The notes beneath the pieces are model-generated. The model made no database searches. It saw nothing but the letters and a program-made list of their open reading frames with translations, and was not told where the DNA came from. Of a DNA stretch of 64,000 bases, positions 28,593 through 36,110 are shown piece by piece. Positions within the stretch are counted from its first letter, which is position 1. Each line of letters opens with the position of its first letter. The position numbers were made by a program, and so were the translations under genes. The stretch comes from Thermoleophilia bacterium. Its GTDB lineage: Bacteria > Actinomycetota > Thermoleophilia > BMS3ABIN01. The stretch is taken from NCBI GenBank assembly GCA_020053595.1, contig JAGVMV010000040.1, positions 26,053 through 90,052 of the forward strand, read 5' to 3'.

Positions 28593-29822
28593 CTACAGCG
28601 TAGCCCGCCAGCGCATCATGACGACGGAGACCAGCAGCATGATCGTGCCGATGGTCAGCAGCGAGATCGAATCGTAATACTTGTAAAAACTGACGCCCCA
28701 CTCAGAGGGCAGCTGGTTGTAGAAGTTCCCCCCGATCAAAACAAAGCCCACGCCGGCGGTGATTTTTTCCCAGGTCTTCAGCTTGGTGAAATTGAACAGC
28801 AGCAGGAAGACCGCCAGCTCCACCAGCCCGAAGGCGTTGTTGCTCGTGTAGGAAAGCAGCGGCGTCAGAGCCAGGAGGAAAGCGAAATCGAGAGCCTCTC
28901 CGTGCTGGACGCCATTGCCCTTGCGAACCACCAGCAGCGCCAGCAGCATGACCAGAGTTATTACCATGATTTTATATAACGTCAAGTATCCGGAGCCCGG
29001 GTCGAGAGAGCTGAGCGGTGAGTGCTGGGCTATGAAAGACACGAGTGTGTGGTTCCCCGGCTGGAAGAGGCTGCCTTTGCTGCCGAGTTCCAGGCTTATT
29101 TCACTGAACCAGATTCTCTGCTGGTCAAGAAACCGGCCGCCATAAAAAATAACGGGCAGAATAAAGAGCAGTGCTGAAAAACCAATAAAGTACGCGATCT
29201 CCCGGTAGCGTTTTCTGAGAATGAAATAAGGCAGAAAAATCAGGCCGAAGGGCTTGAAAAATAAACTGAAAGCCCAGATGAAGGCAAGCAGCAACGGCTT
29301 CTTTTTTGTGAACAGCCAGGCCATCGCCAGGTACATGACGAGCAGGAGGTGGTTCACCTGGCCCAGGGTCAGCTCCGACCAGATATGAACTCCCAGAATC
29401 AGCGCCGCCGCTATCAGCAGGAGATTGAATTTCTTCGGGTCGGCGTTCCTGAAGTCGGGATAGATGATGGCGAGGGAAAGGTAGAAACCGGCAATCACCA
29501 TCGCCGAAACGAACAGCCAGTAGACAACCTCGGCCGCCTGGAAGGGAATCAGGGAGAAGGGGATGAAGGCGATTGCCGCGGTAGGCGAATATTTATAGCT
29601 GTAGTAGCCGTCCCGGACCGGCCGGAAAAGATCCTCGCCAGCGATAATCCTGCCGCCGGCCCGGTAGAAGACCTGGAAGTCGCGGAGCCAGATGCCGCCG
29701 TTATAGCGGTTGGTGAATTCCAGCACCAGCATGCTGGCACAAAGGACGGCGAAAATGGCGGCAAAACCGATCAGCCACCTGGCCTTGAGAAGCCGGGACA
29801 GTTTTGGGGTCAGCAGGTCCAT
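28593..29822 (-). CDS. GT87-family membrane mannosyltransferase-like protein
   Basis: A 409-residue protein with about ten membrane segments. The N-terminal loop GGIWLRDFQVFYRAGGRIIAGEDLFRP carries the DFxxFYRAG signature of GT87 (DUF2029, PimE-like) enzymes, followed by YYSYKYSPTAAIAFIPFSLIP and later LTLGQVNHLLLVMYLAMAW, also conserved in this family. These enzymes use polyprenyl-phosphate mannose on the outer face of the membrane. It is convergent with the GT39-like gene and divergent from prfB. Confidence 0.8.
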   Translation of the reverse strand: MDLLTPKLSRLLKARWLIGFAAIFAVLCASMLVLEFTNRYNGGIWLRDFQVFYRAGGRIIAGEDLFRPVRDGYYSYKYSPTAAIAFIPFSLIPFQAAEVVYWLFVSAMVIAGFYLSLAIIYPDFRNADPKKFNLLLIAAALILGVHIWSELTLGQVNHLLLVMYLAMAWLFTKKKPLLLAFIWAFSLFFKPFGLIFLPYFILRKRYREIAYFIGFSALLFILPVIFYGGRFLDQQRIWFSEISLELGSKGSLFQPGNHTLVSFIAQHSPLSSLDPGSGYLTLYKIMVITLVMLLALLVVRKGNGVQHGEALDFAFLLALTPLLSYTSNNAFGLVELAVFLLLFNFTKLKTWEKITAGVGFVLIGGNFYNQLPSEWGVSFYKYYDSISLLTIGTIMLLVSVVMMRWRATL

Positions 29823-29888
29823 GGAATAACCGTAGAGAGCTTATAACAAAAGCGGACAATGCAAGAACGAAAATACTTGGAGGAGATA

Positions 29889-29917
29889 TTAACGGCGAGG
29901 CCGCTAGCTGTTAAGAT
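29889..29917 (+). promoter_or_regulatory. promoter of prfB
   Basis: TTAACG (29889-29894), 17-bp spacer, TAAGAT (29912-29917). The predicted transcript would start about 29924, 3 bases before the ATG at 29927. Confidence 0.5.
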
Positions 29918-29926
29918 GACGGCATC

Positions 29927-31079
29927 ATGAACGCGAAACCGGCAAAAATGCACTCAATCGACGAACTAGAAGAACTGCTCTCCCAGATCCAGGGAAAGTT
30001 CCAGTGGCTGGGTGATTACCTTTGACCCGGCTTCACTGGAAAAACAGGCGGGTGCGCTCGAAACCCGCATGCAGCAGCCCGACTTCTGGTCGGACAAGCA
30101 CGAGGCCGCCAAGGTAAGTTCCGAGTACCGCCGCGCCAAGCGGCGGCTGGAGCGCTACCGCTCCACCCAGGCTGATGTCGGTGACGCCGAAGCCATGGCG
30201 GAAATGGCCCGCGAGGCGGTCGCCGAAAGCGGCCCCGAAGCCGCGGCCGACTTTATTGCTGAATCCTGGGATTCCCTCAAGCAGACCCTTGCCCAACTCG
30301 CGCGCCTGGAAGAGGAACGCTTATTTAGCGGCGAGTATGACGACGGCGCCGCCGTACTGACTATCCATCCGGGGGCCGGTGGTACCGAGTCGCAGGACTG
30401 GGCCGAGATGCTTCTGCGCATGTACCTGCGCTGGGCAGACCGGCGTGGCTTCAAGACCGAGATCAATGAAGCTACCGGCGGCGATGAGGCGGGGCTGAAG
30501 AGCGCCACGGTGACTTTCCAGGGTGAGAATGCCTACGGCCTGCTCTCGGCCGAGCGCGGCGTCCACCGCCTGGTGCGCATCTCTCCCTACGACGCCGCTA
30601 AGCGTCGCCACACCAGCTTCGCCGCCGTCGAAGTGAGCCCGATGGTCGAGGATGATGCCGAGGTGGAGATCGACGAGAAGGACCTGAAGATCGACACCTA
30701 CCGCGCCAGCGGCGCCGGCGGTCAGCACGTCAACAAGACCGACTCGGCGGTGCGCCTCACTCATATGCCCACCGGCCTGGTCGTGCAGTGCCAGAACGAG
30801 CGCTCGCAGTTAACCAACAAGAATACCGCCATGAAACTGCTGAAGGGCAAGCTGATCGAACTCGAGGAGAGGCAGCGCATCGAGGAGATGGAGAAGGAGC
30901 GCGGTGACATCATGGAGATCTCCTGGGGCAGCCAGATCCGGTCGTATGTGCTGGCGCCTTATCAGATGGTCAAGGACCATCGGACTGATTATGAGGTCGG
31001 GAACGCACAGGGCGTGCTTGATGGGGATATTGATGAGTTTATTCATGAGTATCTGGTGGTGCGGGCGGGGAAGGCGTAA
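29927..31079 (+). CDS. prfB: peptide chain release factor 2, programmed +1 frameshift
   Basis: Two reading frames join at a conserved shift site. Codons 1-32 (from ATG 29927, or from ATG 29948 giving 25 codons) end in CTT TGA (30020-30025); slipping one base forward reads CTT, then GAC (30024), and continues as DPASLEKQAG to the stop at 31079, about 383 residues in all. This is the classic RF2 autoregulation: low RF2 lets the ribosome slip at the UGA. GGTGAT at 30011-30016 resembles the stimulatory Shine-Dalgarno element, though placed a few bases further upstream than in E. coli. The GGQ loop (SGAGGQHVNKTDS) is intact. The stop-codon recognition tripeptide reads SPY rather than the usual SPF. 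Confidence 0.95.
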
Positions 31080-31086
31080 CTGAAAT

Positions 31087-31107
31087 TATTGGTAAGCCCA
31101 ACCAATA
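31087..31107. repeat. 7-bp perfect inverted repeat after prfB
   Basis: TATTGGT and ACCAATA are separated by 7 bases, 8 nt after the prfB stop. No U-run follows, so it is a poor terminator; it could be an operator or an mRNA-end hairpin. Confidence 0.5.
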
Positions 31108-31137
31108 GTCAAAATCTATTCTAACCAAGGAGGGTAA

Positions 31138-31263
31138 ATGGAAGAGCTTGGGCCAATAGAACTCGTGCGTCGCAATGGAGACGGGGTAACTCCACGGCTG
31201 ATGGCAACGGCGGCAGGCTCCTCAGCTTTTGATGATTTCCATTACATTGAAGGGATGGTCTGA
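31138..31263 (+). CDS. small 41-residue protein upstream of a lipoprotein gene
   Basis: An ORF with an excellent ribosome-binding site (AAGGAGGGTAA just before the ATG). It encodes an acidic, soluble peptide containing IELVRRNGDGVTPRLM and GSSAFDDFHYIEGMV. Its stop codon is 4 bases before the lipoprotein ATG, and that gene lacks a good ribosome-binding site of its own, so translation of the two is probably coupled. I recognise no family. It could be a remnant of a larger gene, but the strong start signal argues for translation. Confidence 0.5.
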   Translation: MEELGPIELVRRNGDGVTPRLMATAAGSSAFDDFHYIEGMV

Positions 31264-31267
31264 AAAG

Positions 31268-31696
31268 ATGAAACGGATTCCGATGTTCCTTTTGCTTGTC
31301 GCGGTGGCGTTTGCGCTGGTGTCGCTTTCAGCCTGTACCTCTACTGAAAAAACAGGTTCAGTCAGTTCAATTGACACAGTTGGAACGGGTGGCTCTGCAG
31401 AAGTCCTGCCAAATTCTGAGCCGGGCATTCGCGGCGTGATCACAAAAGCAGATTCAACCGCCGGGAGCCGTTTTATTCTGGTGGAAGAAAATCCCAGTGA
31501 TACTACGGGTTCCCAGAAGGCATCTGTACGGCTTAAGGACCAGACGAAAATTTATCGGCGCTCCGGGTCCAACCTCGAAAAGATCAGCCAGTCGGCATTG
31601 ACCACCGGCAAGAAGGTCAGCGTCTGGTTTGCGGGACCGGTAGCGGAGTCATATCCGGTGCAGGGGTCTGCTTCCGTAGTCGTGCTTGAAGACTAG
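31268..31696 (+). CDS. putative lipoprotein, DUF3221-like
   Basis: A 142-residue protein with a lipoprotein signal (KRIPMFLLLVAVAFALVSLSAC, cysteine near residue 22). The mature part, from GIRGVITKADS through ILVEENPSD to VSVWFAGPVAESYPVQGSA, forms a small beta-barrel-like domain resembling DUF3221 proteins, whose function is unknown. I start it at MKRIPMF because that gives a regular signal peptide; the earlier in-frame ATG at 31229 does not. Confidence 0.7.
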   Translation: MKRIPMFLLLVAVAFALVSLSACTSTEKTGSVSSIDTVGTGGSAEVLPNSEPGIRGVITKADSTAGSRFILVEENPSDTTGSQKASVRLKDQTKIYRRSGSNLEKISQSALTTGKKVSVWFAGPVAESYPVQGSASVVVLED

Positions 31697-31761
31697 GTAA
31701 GGCGCCCGGCGCCCGGGGATAGTTTTTATCCCATCAGAAGAAAGATGGGCTGCGGACCACC

Positions 31762-31790
31762 TTGACATCTGTATATTGCTGATATATACA
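31762..31790 (+). promoter_or_regulatory. promoter and operator of the BrnTA-type pair
   Basis: A perfect -35 TTGACA (31762-31767), 17-bp spacer and -10 TATACA (31785-31790). Inside it lies an inverted repeat TGTATAT (31770-31776) and ATATACA (31784-31790) with a 7-bp gap. Only 6 bases separate the -10 from the brnT ATG, so the message should be leaderless. Antitoxin binding here would block RNA polymerase directly. Confidence 0.8.
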
Positions 31791-31796
31791 TAGTTC

Positions 31797-32099
31797 ATGA
31801 GTAAACACGATCTTCTCTCCGGTTGCAAAGGGTTCCTTTGGGATGAGGGGAACCTTCTTAAAAGCTGGGAGAAGCACAAGGTCACGCCTGCCGAATGCGA
31901 GCAGCTGTTTTTCAACCAGCCACTGATTGTTGCCGACGATGAAAAACATTCATCCCAAGAGGCTCGTTTCTTTACACTCGGACAGACTGATACACGAAGG
32001 CGGTTATTCGTGGTTTTCACGGTACGCAACAACCTGATACGGGTAATATCCGCCCGGGATATGAATCGCAAAGAGAGGAAGGCGTTCGAAACGTCATGA
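31797..32099 (+). CDS. brnT: BrnT-type ribonuclease toxin
   Basis: A 100-residue toxin of the BrnT (DUF497) family with a RelE-like fold. Seen: FLWDEGNLLKSWEKHKVTPAECEQLFF near the start, ARFFTLGQTDTRRRLFVVFTVRNNLIRVISARDMNRKERKAFE at the end, which holds the conserved Arg residues proposed for RNA cleavage. No Shine-Dalgarno sequence precedes the ATG; the promoter geometry predicts a leaderless mRNA. It overlaps the antitoxin gene by 4 nt. Toxin-first order is normal for BrnTA. Confidence 0.92.
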   Translation: MSKHDLLSGCKGFLWDEGNLLKSWEKHKVTPAECEQLFFNQPLIVADDEKHSSQEARFFTLGQTDTRRRLFVVFTVRNNLIRVISARDMNRKERKAFETS

Positions 32100-32365
32100 A
32101 AAAAGTTCCCAAATTCAAAACCGAAAAGGAAGAGCAGGAGTTCTGGGCCTCGGCCGATTCGACTGAATATGTGGAATGGAAAAAGGGCAAGCGCATGGTC
32201 CTGCCCAATCTCAAGCCGTCTCTCAAGACTATCTCCCTGCGGTTACCAGAATCAATGCTGGAGGAACTCAAGCTGCTGGCAAACAAGCAGGATGTTCCCT
32301 ATCAGTCGCTCCTGAAAATGTTCCTCGCCGAGCGTATCGACAAAGAGCTGAAAAAATCCGCGTGA
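32096..32365 (+). CDS. brnA: BrnA-type antitoxin
   Basis: An 89-residue protein. The N-terminal KVPKFKTEKEEQEFWASADSTEYVEW segment binds the toxin in this family, and the C-terminal NLKPSLKTISLRLPESMLEELKLLA is a ribbon-helix-helix DNA-binding domain. It should neutralise BrnT and repress the promoter at 31762-31790. Length and layout are normal. Confidence 0.92.
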   Translation: MKKVPKFKTEKEEQEFWASADSTEYVEWKKGKRMVLPNLKPSLKTISLRLPESMLEELKLLANKQDVPYQSLLKMFLAERIDKELKKSA

Positions 32366-32396
32366 GATTTCACATCACCATGACAAGGAGCCATAA

Positions 32397-33269
32397 GTGT
32401 TAAGCATCGCCCTACCCAAGGGGAGCCTGCAGGAGCAGACGCTCCTTCTTTTCACCGAAGCCGACCTGCCGGTCAAGCGGAGCTCCCGGGAGTACTCGGT
32501 CACCATCGCCGATGACCGCATCAGCGCCGTCAAGATACTGCGGCCCCAGGAGATCCCCAAGTATGTGGAGGAAGGCTATTTCGATCTGGGTATATCCGGC
32601 ATGGACTGCATCACCGAGTCCGACGCCGACGTGGTCGAAGTGGCGGACATGCCCTACGCCAAGACCGGCACCGGCGTGATGAAGATGGTCATCGCAGTTC
32701 CGGAGGATTCAAGCATTCAGGCCGCGGCCGACATCACGCCCGGGAGCCGTGTGACCACCGAGTTCCCCAACATCACCAGGAAGTATTTCGAGAGCCTCGG
32801 CATCCCGGTGGATGTTTTCTATTCCTACGGAGCCACCGAGGCCAAGGTCCCGGAGATCATGGATGTGGTGGTGGACCTGACCGAGACCGGCTCCACCCTG
32901 AGACGCAACCACCTGCGTATCGTCAACGTTATTCTCGAATCGACCACCAGGCTGATCGCCAACAAGGCCTCATGGGAAGACCCGGCCAAGCACAAGGCGA
33001 TAGACGAGATCCGCACGCTGTTGCTCGGCGTCCTCGATGCCCGCGGGCGGGTATTGCTCTCGATGAACGTGGCCAAGGACAGGCTCGACGCCGTCGTCGG
33101 CGTGCTGCCGGCGATGAAACGACCCACGGTTGCCCCGCTGTATAACAGCGACTATTTCGAGATCACCACGGTTGTCGATAAGGACACCGTCAACGTGATC
33201 ATCCCGAAGCTTAAGGAAATGGGCGCTGAGGATATCCTGGAGCAGAACATCTCGAAGATCGTGCGGTAG
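32397..33269 (+). CDS. hisG: ATP phosphoribosyltransferase, long form
   Basis: A 290-residue first enzyme of histidine synthesis. Seen: LSIALPKGSLQEQTLLLF at the start, YFDLGISGMDCITE near 55-70, the PRPP loop MDVVVDLTETGSTLRRNHL near 155, and a C-terminal ACT-like regulatory domain from about residue 210 (VVGVLPAMKRPTVAPLYNSDY). The long form is a self-sufficient hexamer, feedback-inhibited by histidine, and does not need HisZ. Starts with GTG, AAGGAG 6 nt upstream. Unusually, no other his gene is near; it lies alone between two toxin-antitoxin pairs. Confidence 0.95.
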   Translation: MLSIALPKGSLQEQTLLLFTEADLPVKRSSREYSVTIADDRISAVKILRPQEIPKYVEEGYFDLGISGMDCITESDADVVEVADMPYAKTGTGVMKMVIAVPEDSSIQAAADITPGSRVTTEFPNITRKYFESLGIPVDVFYSYGATEAKVPEIMDVVVDLTETGSTLRRNHLRIVNVILESTTRLIANKASWEDPAKHKAIDEIRTLLLGVLDARGRVLLSMNVAKDRLDAVVGVLPAMKRPTVAPLYNSDYFEITTVVDKDTVNVIIPKLKEMGAEDILEQNISKIVR

Positions 33270-33287
33270 GACTGACACCATAACCCC

Positions 33288-33316
33288 TTGATGACATGAC
33301 GTCATGACGCTATAAT
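33288..33316 (+). promoter_or_regulatory. promoter and palindromic operator of the RelBE-type pair
   Basis: TTGATG (33288-33293), 17-bp spacer, perfect -10 TATAAT (33311-33316). The spacer contains a perfect 12-bp palindrome CATGACGTCATG (33295-33306), a likely site for the antitoxin. The toxin-antitoxin ATG follows 23 bases after the -10 with AGGGGTGA in front. Confidence 0.8.
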
Positions 33317-33339
33317 GTCCCTGAAAGGGGTGAGGCGTC

Positions 33340-33576
33340 ATGGCTGAACCAACCGCGAAACGCTCAACCATCTATTTCGATCCGGAACTCCATCGCGCTC
33401 TGCGTCTTAAAGCGGCGAGCACCAACCGCTCAGTCTCCGACATCGTTAATGAAGCGGTACGGCAATCATTAAGAGAAGATCAGGAAGACCTGGCGGCTTT
33501 CGGCGACCGGGTAGCTGAACCCACCATCACTTACGAGGAGCTGCTCGACGACCTGAAGAAGCATGGCCGAATATAG
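33340..33576 (+). CDS. ribbon-helix-helix antitoxin of a RelBE/ParDE-type pair
   Basis: A 78-residue protein. KRSTIYFDPELHRALRLKAASTNRSVSDIVNEAVRQSL (residues 7-44) is a ribbon-helix-helix DNA-binding unit; the acidic tail (EELLDDLKKHGRI) binds the toxin. It overlaps the toxin gene by 14 nt, indicating coupled translation. The palindrome in its promoter is the probable binding site. Confidence 0.88.
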   Translation: MAEPTAKRSTIYFDPELHRALRLKAASTNRSVSDIVNEAVRQSLREDQEDLAAFGDRVAEPTITYEELLDDLKKHGRI

Positions 33577-33820
33577 GTTCGTCTTCAAGCAGTCGGTCGC
33601 CAAAGATCTTCGTGTGGTTCCCAGGAAAGACTTAAGCAGAATACTCAAACGAATCAAGGGGCTTGCAACTGACCCTCGCCCGTCTGGTTGTGAGAAGCTC
33701 GTCGGCAGGGAGTGCTACTGTATCAGGCAGGGAATCCATCGGATCATTTATACCGTCAACGACGATGAGGTCTGTGTTGTCGTTGTCAAAGTGGTTCACC
33801 GGAGGGAGGCTTATCGATGA
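33563..33820 (+). CDS. RelE/ParE-superfamily toxin
   Basis: An 85-residue basic protein: YRFVFKQSVAKDLRVVPRKDLSRILKRIKGLATDPRP, then the conserved CYCIRQGIHRIIYTVNDDEVCVVVVKVVHRREAYR. The arrangement of Arg, Lys and the C-terminal VxxVxHRREAYR is that of RelE, which cuts mRNA in the ribosome; ParE (gyrase poison) cannot be fully excluded. About 290 bases after it, up to 34109, hold no convincing gene; only a short GGGTAAATTAT promoter-like sequence near 34000 was noted. Confidence 0.9.
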   Translation: MAEYRFVFKQSVAKDLRVVPRKDLSRILKRIKGLATDPRPSGCEKLVGRECYCIRQGIHRIIYTVNDDEVCVVVVKVVHRREAYR

Positions 33821-34109
33821 TGGGGATGCGCATTAACCGCGAGATTCTCGATCCTGGTAAGAACAAAGCCTGATAGCTCCTTGCGGCATGTACTTCGCGG
33901 TGTGCAGTGGATATCTCGCGTACCTGAATCAGACCCCCCGCAAGCAGGGAAAGAGTGAAGCCGTCAGAGGTCGCAAGTGTCTAAAGTTTTCTCGCGGCGG
34001 GTAAATTATGATGAAGCGCAGCGAATAACAACAGGTTTATCAACCGGGGCGGAAAAGGAGTTCAGAGGCCGATCGCCAAATCATTCCCAGGCAATAAAGG
34101 AGAAAAACC

Positions 34110-34211
34110 ATGGCTAAAAGTCAAAATGCAAAAAAAGACGTAAAAAAGAAATCTGAAAAATCCCTGAAAGAAAAAAGGCGCGATAAGAAAGCGAAAAAAG
34201 AAAAGAAATGA
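34110..34211 (+). CDS. 33-residue lysine-rich peptide
   Basis: ATG preceded by AAAGGAG, 7 nt upstream, opens a 33-codon frame of which about half are Lys or Arg (MAKSQNAKKDVKKKSEKS, then LKEKRRDKKAKKEKK). There are no hydrophobic segments. Short AKSQNxKK-type peptides of this kind occur in many bacteria as hypothetical proteins as far as I recall, and would be expected to bind nucleic acid, but no function is known to me. It is a separate gene between the RelE toxin and the AlkD-like gene. Confidence 0.6.
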   Translation: MAKSQNAKKDVKKKSEKSLKEKRRDKKAKKEKK

Positions 34212-34288
34212 TCTCTACTGACGGGCTCCTCAGGACTGGACGTCGCTGAGCCGTAACCTTATGGCGGCTGTCTGGAAAAAGGCAGAGG

Positions 34289-35029
34289 TTGATACGATCA
34301 CGCTCGGGGGAATCGATCAGCATAATAACATCCAGGCAAATCATCAGCGAGTTGCAAGAGCTGGGTGACCACGAGACTGCGGCCCATTCGCAGCGATTCT
34401 TCAAAACCGGAAAAGGAGAATACGGGGAGAGAGACCGGTTCCTCGGCATCCGGGTTCCTGTTCTCAGGAAGTGTGCACGACAATTCCGGGAGACAGGACT
34501 GAAAGATACGCTGGAGCTGCTGAAATCATCCCTCCATGAGGCCCGGTTGCTTGCCCTGTTCATGCTGGTTGCCAAGTACTCAAAAGGCGCGATCAGTGAA
34601 AAGCAGGCAATCTATCGCGCCTATCTGGGCCATACAAAATATATAAACAACTGGGACCTGGTCGATAGCTCGGCGGAGCACATCGTCGGCGCCCATCTGT
34701 TCGACAGGGAAAGGAAGCCCCTATACCGGCTCGTTCGCTCACAAAGCCTGTGGGAGCGAAGAATCGGCATCATGTCAACTTTCCGGTTCATAAAGGCGGG
34801 TGACTTCGCGGATACGCTGGCCCTCGCGGAGCTGCTGCTACACGACCGGGAGGACCTCATCCACAAGGCGGTTGGGTGGATGTTGCGCGCAGTGGGCAAC
34901 CGGGACTTCCATGTCGAAGAAGAGTTTCTTTTAAAGCATTACAGGGATATGCCTCGCACGATGTTGCGCTACGCCATCGAGAAGTTTCCCGAGGGTGAGA
35001 GACGGGCTTTTTTACAGGGAAGCAGATAG
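34289..35029 (+). CDS. DNA alkylation repair protein (AlkD-like)
   Basis: A 246-residue all-helical protein of the AlkD HEAT-repeat superfamily. Diagnostic: FLGIRVPVLRKCARQFRE near residue 50, LLALFMLVAKYSKG near 90, NNWDLVDSSAEHIVGAHLF near 118, ERRIGIMSTFRFIKAGDF near 155, and HKAVGWMLRAVGNRD near 190. AlkD removes bulky or positively charged alkylated bases without base flipping; the WDLVD segment carries the catalytic Asp. The start is TTG, with AAGG about 8 nt upstream. Confidence 0.88.
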   Translation: MIRSRSGESISIITSRQIISELQELGDHETAAHSQRFFKTGKGEYGERDRFLGIRVPVLRKCARQFRETGLKDTLELLKSSLHEARLLALFMLVAKYSKGAISEKQAIYRAYLGHTKYINNWDLVDSSAEHIVGAHLFDRERKPLYRLVRSQSLWERRIGIMSTFRFIKAGDFADTLALAELLLHDREDLIHKAVGWMLRAVGNRDFHVEEEFLLKHYRDMPRTMLRYAIEKFPEGERRAFLQGSR

Positions 35030-35093
35030 AATATCCGGTAATCTGACCGCTGGCGATGAAAATATGCCTGATCAGCTCAAGGAAGGCCGCAGA

Positions 35094-35951
35094 TTGAAAA
35101 CAATACTACTGTTACTCATTTGCGCCACATTTTTACTGGCCGGCTGTAATGGTGGAGACGGCAGTAGCACAACATTAAATTCAGGATCTGTTCCTGCCCC
35201 CGTCGCGCCTACCGTTGCGGTCGGCGACTGGTATCGTCCGCCGTTGAATGTTACCTGGCAGTGGCAATTAAAAGGAAAAGTCAATACAGGCTACCCTGTT
35301 GAGATTTACGACATCGACCTTTTTGATTCTTCAGAACCCCTGATCGACACAATCCAATCATCGGGCAGCAAAGTGACCTGTTATTTCTCCGCCGGCTCGT
35401 ATGAAAACTGGCGGCTGGATGCATCCGATTTCTCTCAGGGAGACCTTGGTAACACTCTGGAAGGGTGGGAAGACGAAAAGTGGCTGGATATTCGCTCGGC
35501 TAATGTCCGCCGGATCATGCAGAAACGCCTCGACCTGGCAAAACAAAAAGGTTGTGACGGTGTCGAGCCGGACAATATGGACGGTTACGATAATGACTCT
35601 GGATTTGACTTAAGCGCGACCGATCAGCTGGCATTCAATCGTTTTATCGCCGACGAGGCACATAAAAGGGGCTTGTCGGTGGGCCTCAAGAACGATCTCG
35701 ATCAGGTCAAACAGCTGGTTGAATATTTCGATTTCAGCGTCAACGAGCAATGCCACGAGTTCGACGAATGCGATCAGCTGTCACCTTTTATCAAGTCAGG
35801 GAAGCCGGTGCTGAACGCGGAATATCAGGAGGAGCTGATCACAAACGCGGCAAAGCGACAGTCACTCTGCGATGCGGCCGCCAGGGAAGAATTCAGTACC
35901 TTGATCCTGCCGCTTACGCTCGACGATTCTTTCCGGTACAGCTGTTCGTGA
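35094..35951 (+). CDS. lipoprotein with a GH114 (endo-polygalactosaminidase-like) domain
   Basis: A 285-residue exported enzyme. TTG at 35094 has GGAAGG 7 nt upstream and gives a textbook lipoprotein signal (KTILLLLICATFLLAGC, lipid-modified Cys at 18); an upstream ATG at 35064 would only lengthen the cytoplasmic end. After a Ser/Thr/Pro linker, the TIM-barrel domain has WQWQLKGKV, VEIYDIDLFD, VTCYFSAGSYENWRLDASDF, CDGVEPDNMDGY and LSVGLKNDL, the hallmark segments of GH114. Expected to cut galactosamine-rich polysaccharide at the cell surface; some GH114-like proteins have other sugar targets. Confidence 0.85.
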   Translation: MKTILLLLICATFLLAGCNGGDGSSTTLNSGSVPAPVAPTVAVGDWYRPPLNVTWQWQLKGKVNTGYPVEIYDIDLFDSSEPLIDTIQSSGSKVTCYFSAGSYENWRLDASDFSQGDLGNTLEGWEDEKWLDIRSANVRRIMQKRLDLAKQKGCDGVEPDNMDGYDNDSGFDLSATDQLAFNRFIADEAHKRGLSVGLKNDLDQVKQLVEYFDFSVNEQCHEFDECDQLSPFIKSGKPVLNAEYQEELITNAAKRQSLCDAAAREEFSTLILPLTLDDSFRYSCS

Positions 35952-36038
35952 GCGAGCCTGAGGAGTAAAGTTGCCCGAGATATTTCTCCGGGATCAAGAC
36001 TGACGCGAAACCCCCCGGAGTGGGACTCCCGGTGCTCA

Positions 36039-36068
36039 TTAACGTCCATCCGCCGGATGCGATAAAAT
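36039..36068 (+). promoter_or_regulatory. promoter of the metallophosphatase gene
   Basis: TTAACG (36039-36044), 18-bp spacer, TAAAAT (36063-36068), about 42 bases ahead of the ATG at 36111. The spacer contains a short GC inverted repeat. Confidence 0.45.
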
Positions 36069-36110
36069 ATTGTCAGGCAGGTTTCTTCCATCCCCCACAG
36101 GCAGCTCCCC

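Noticed and set aside
33990..34010. GTTT...GGGTAA sequence resembling a sigma-B-type promoter before the lysine-rich peptide gene
   Set aside because: The spacing between the two elements is far shorter than the 12-16 bases normal for that promoter class.
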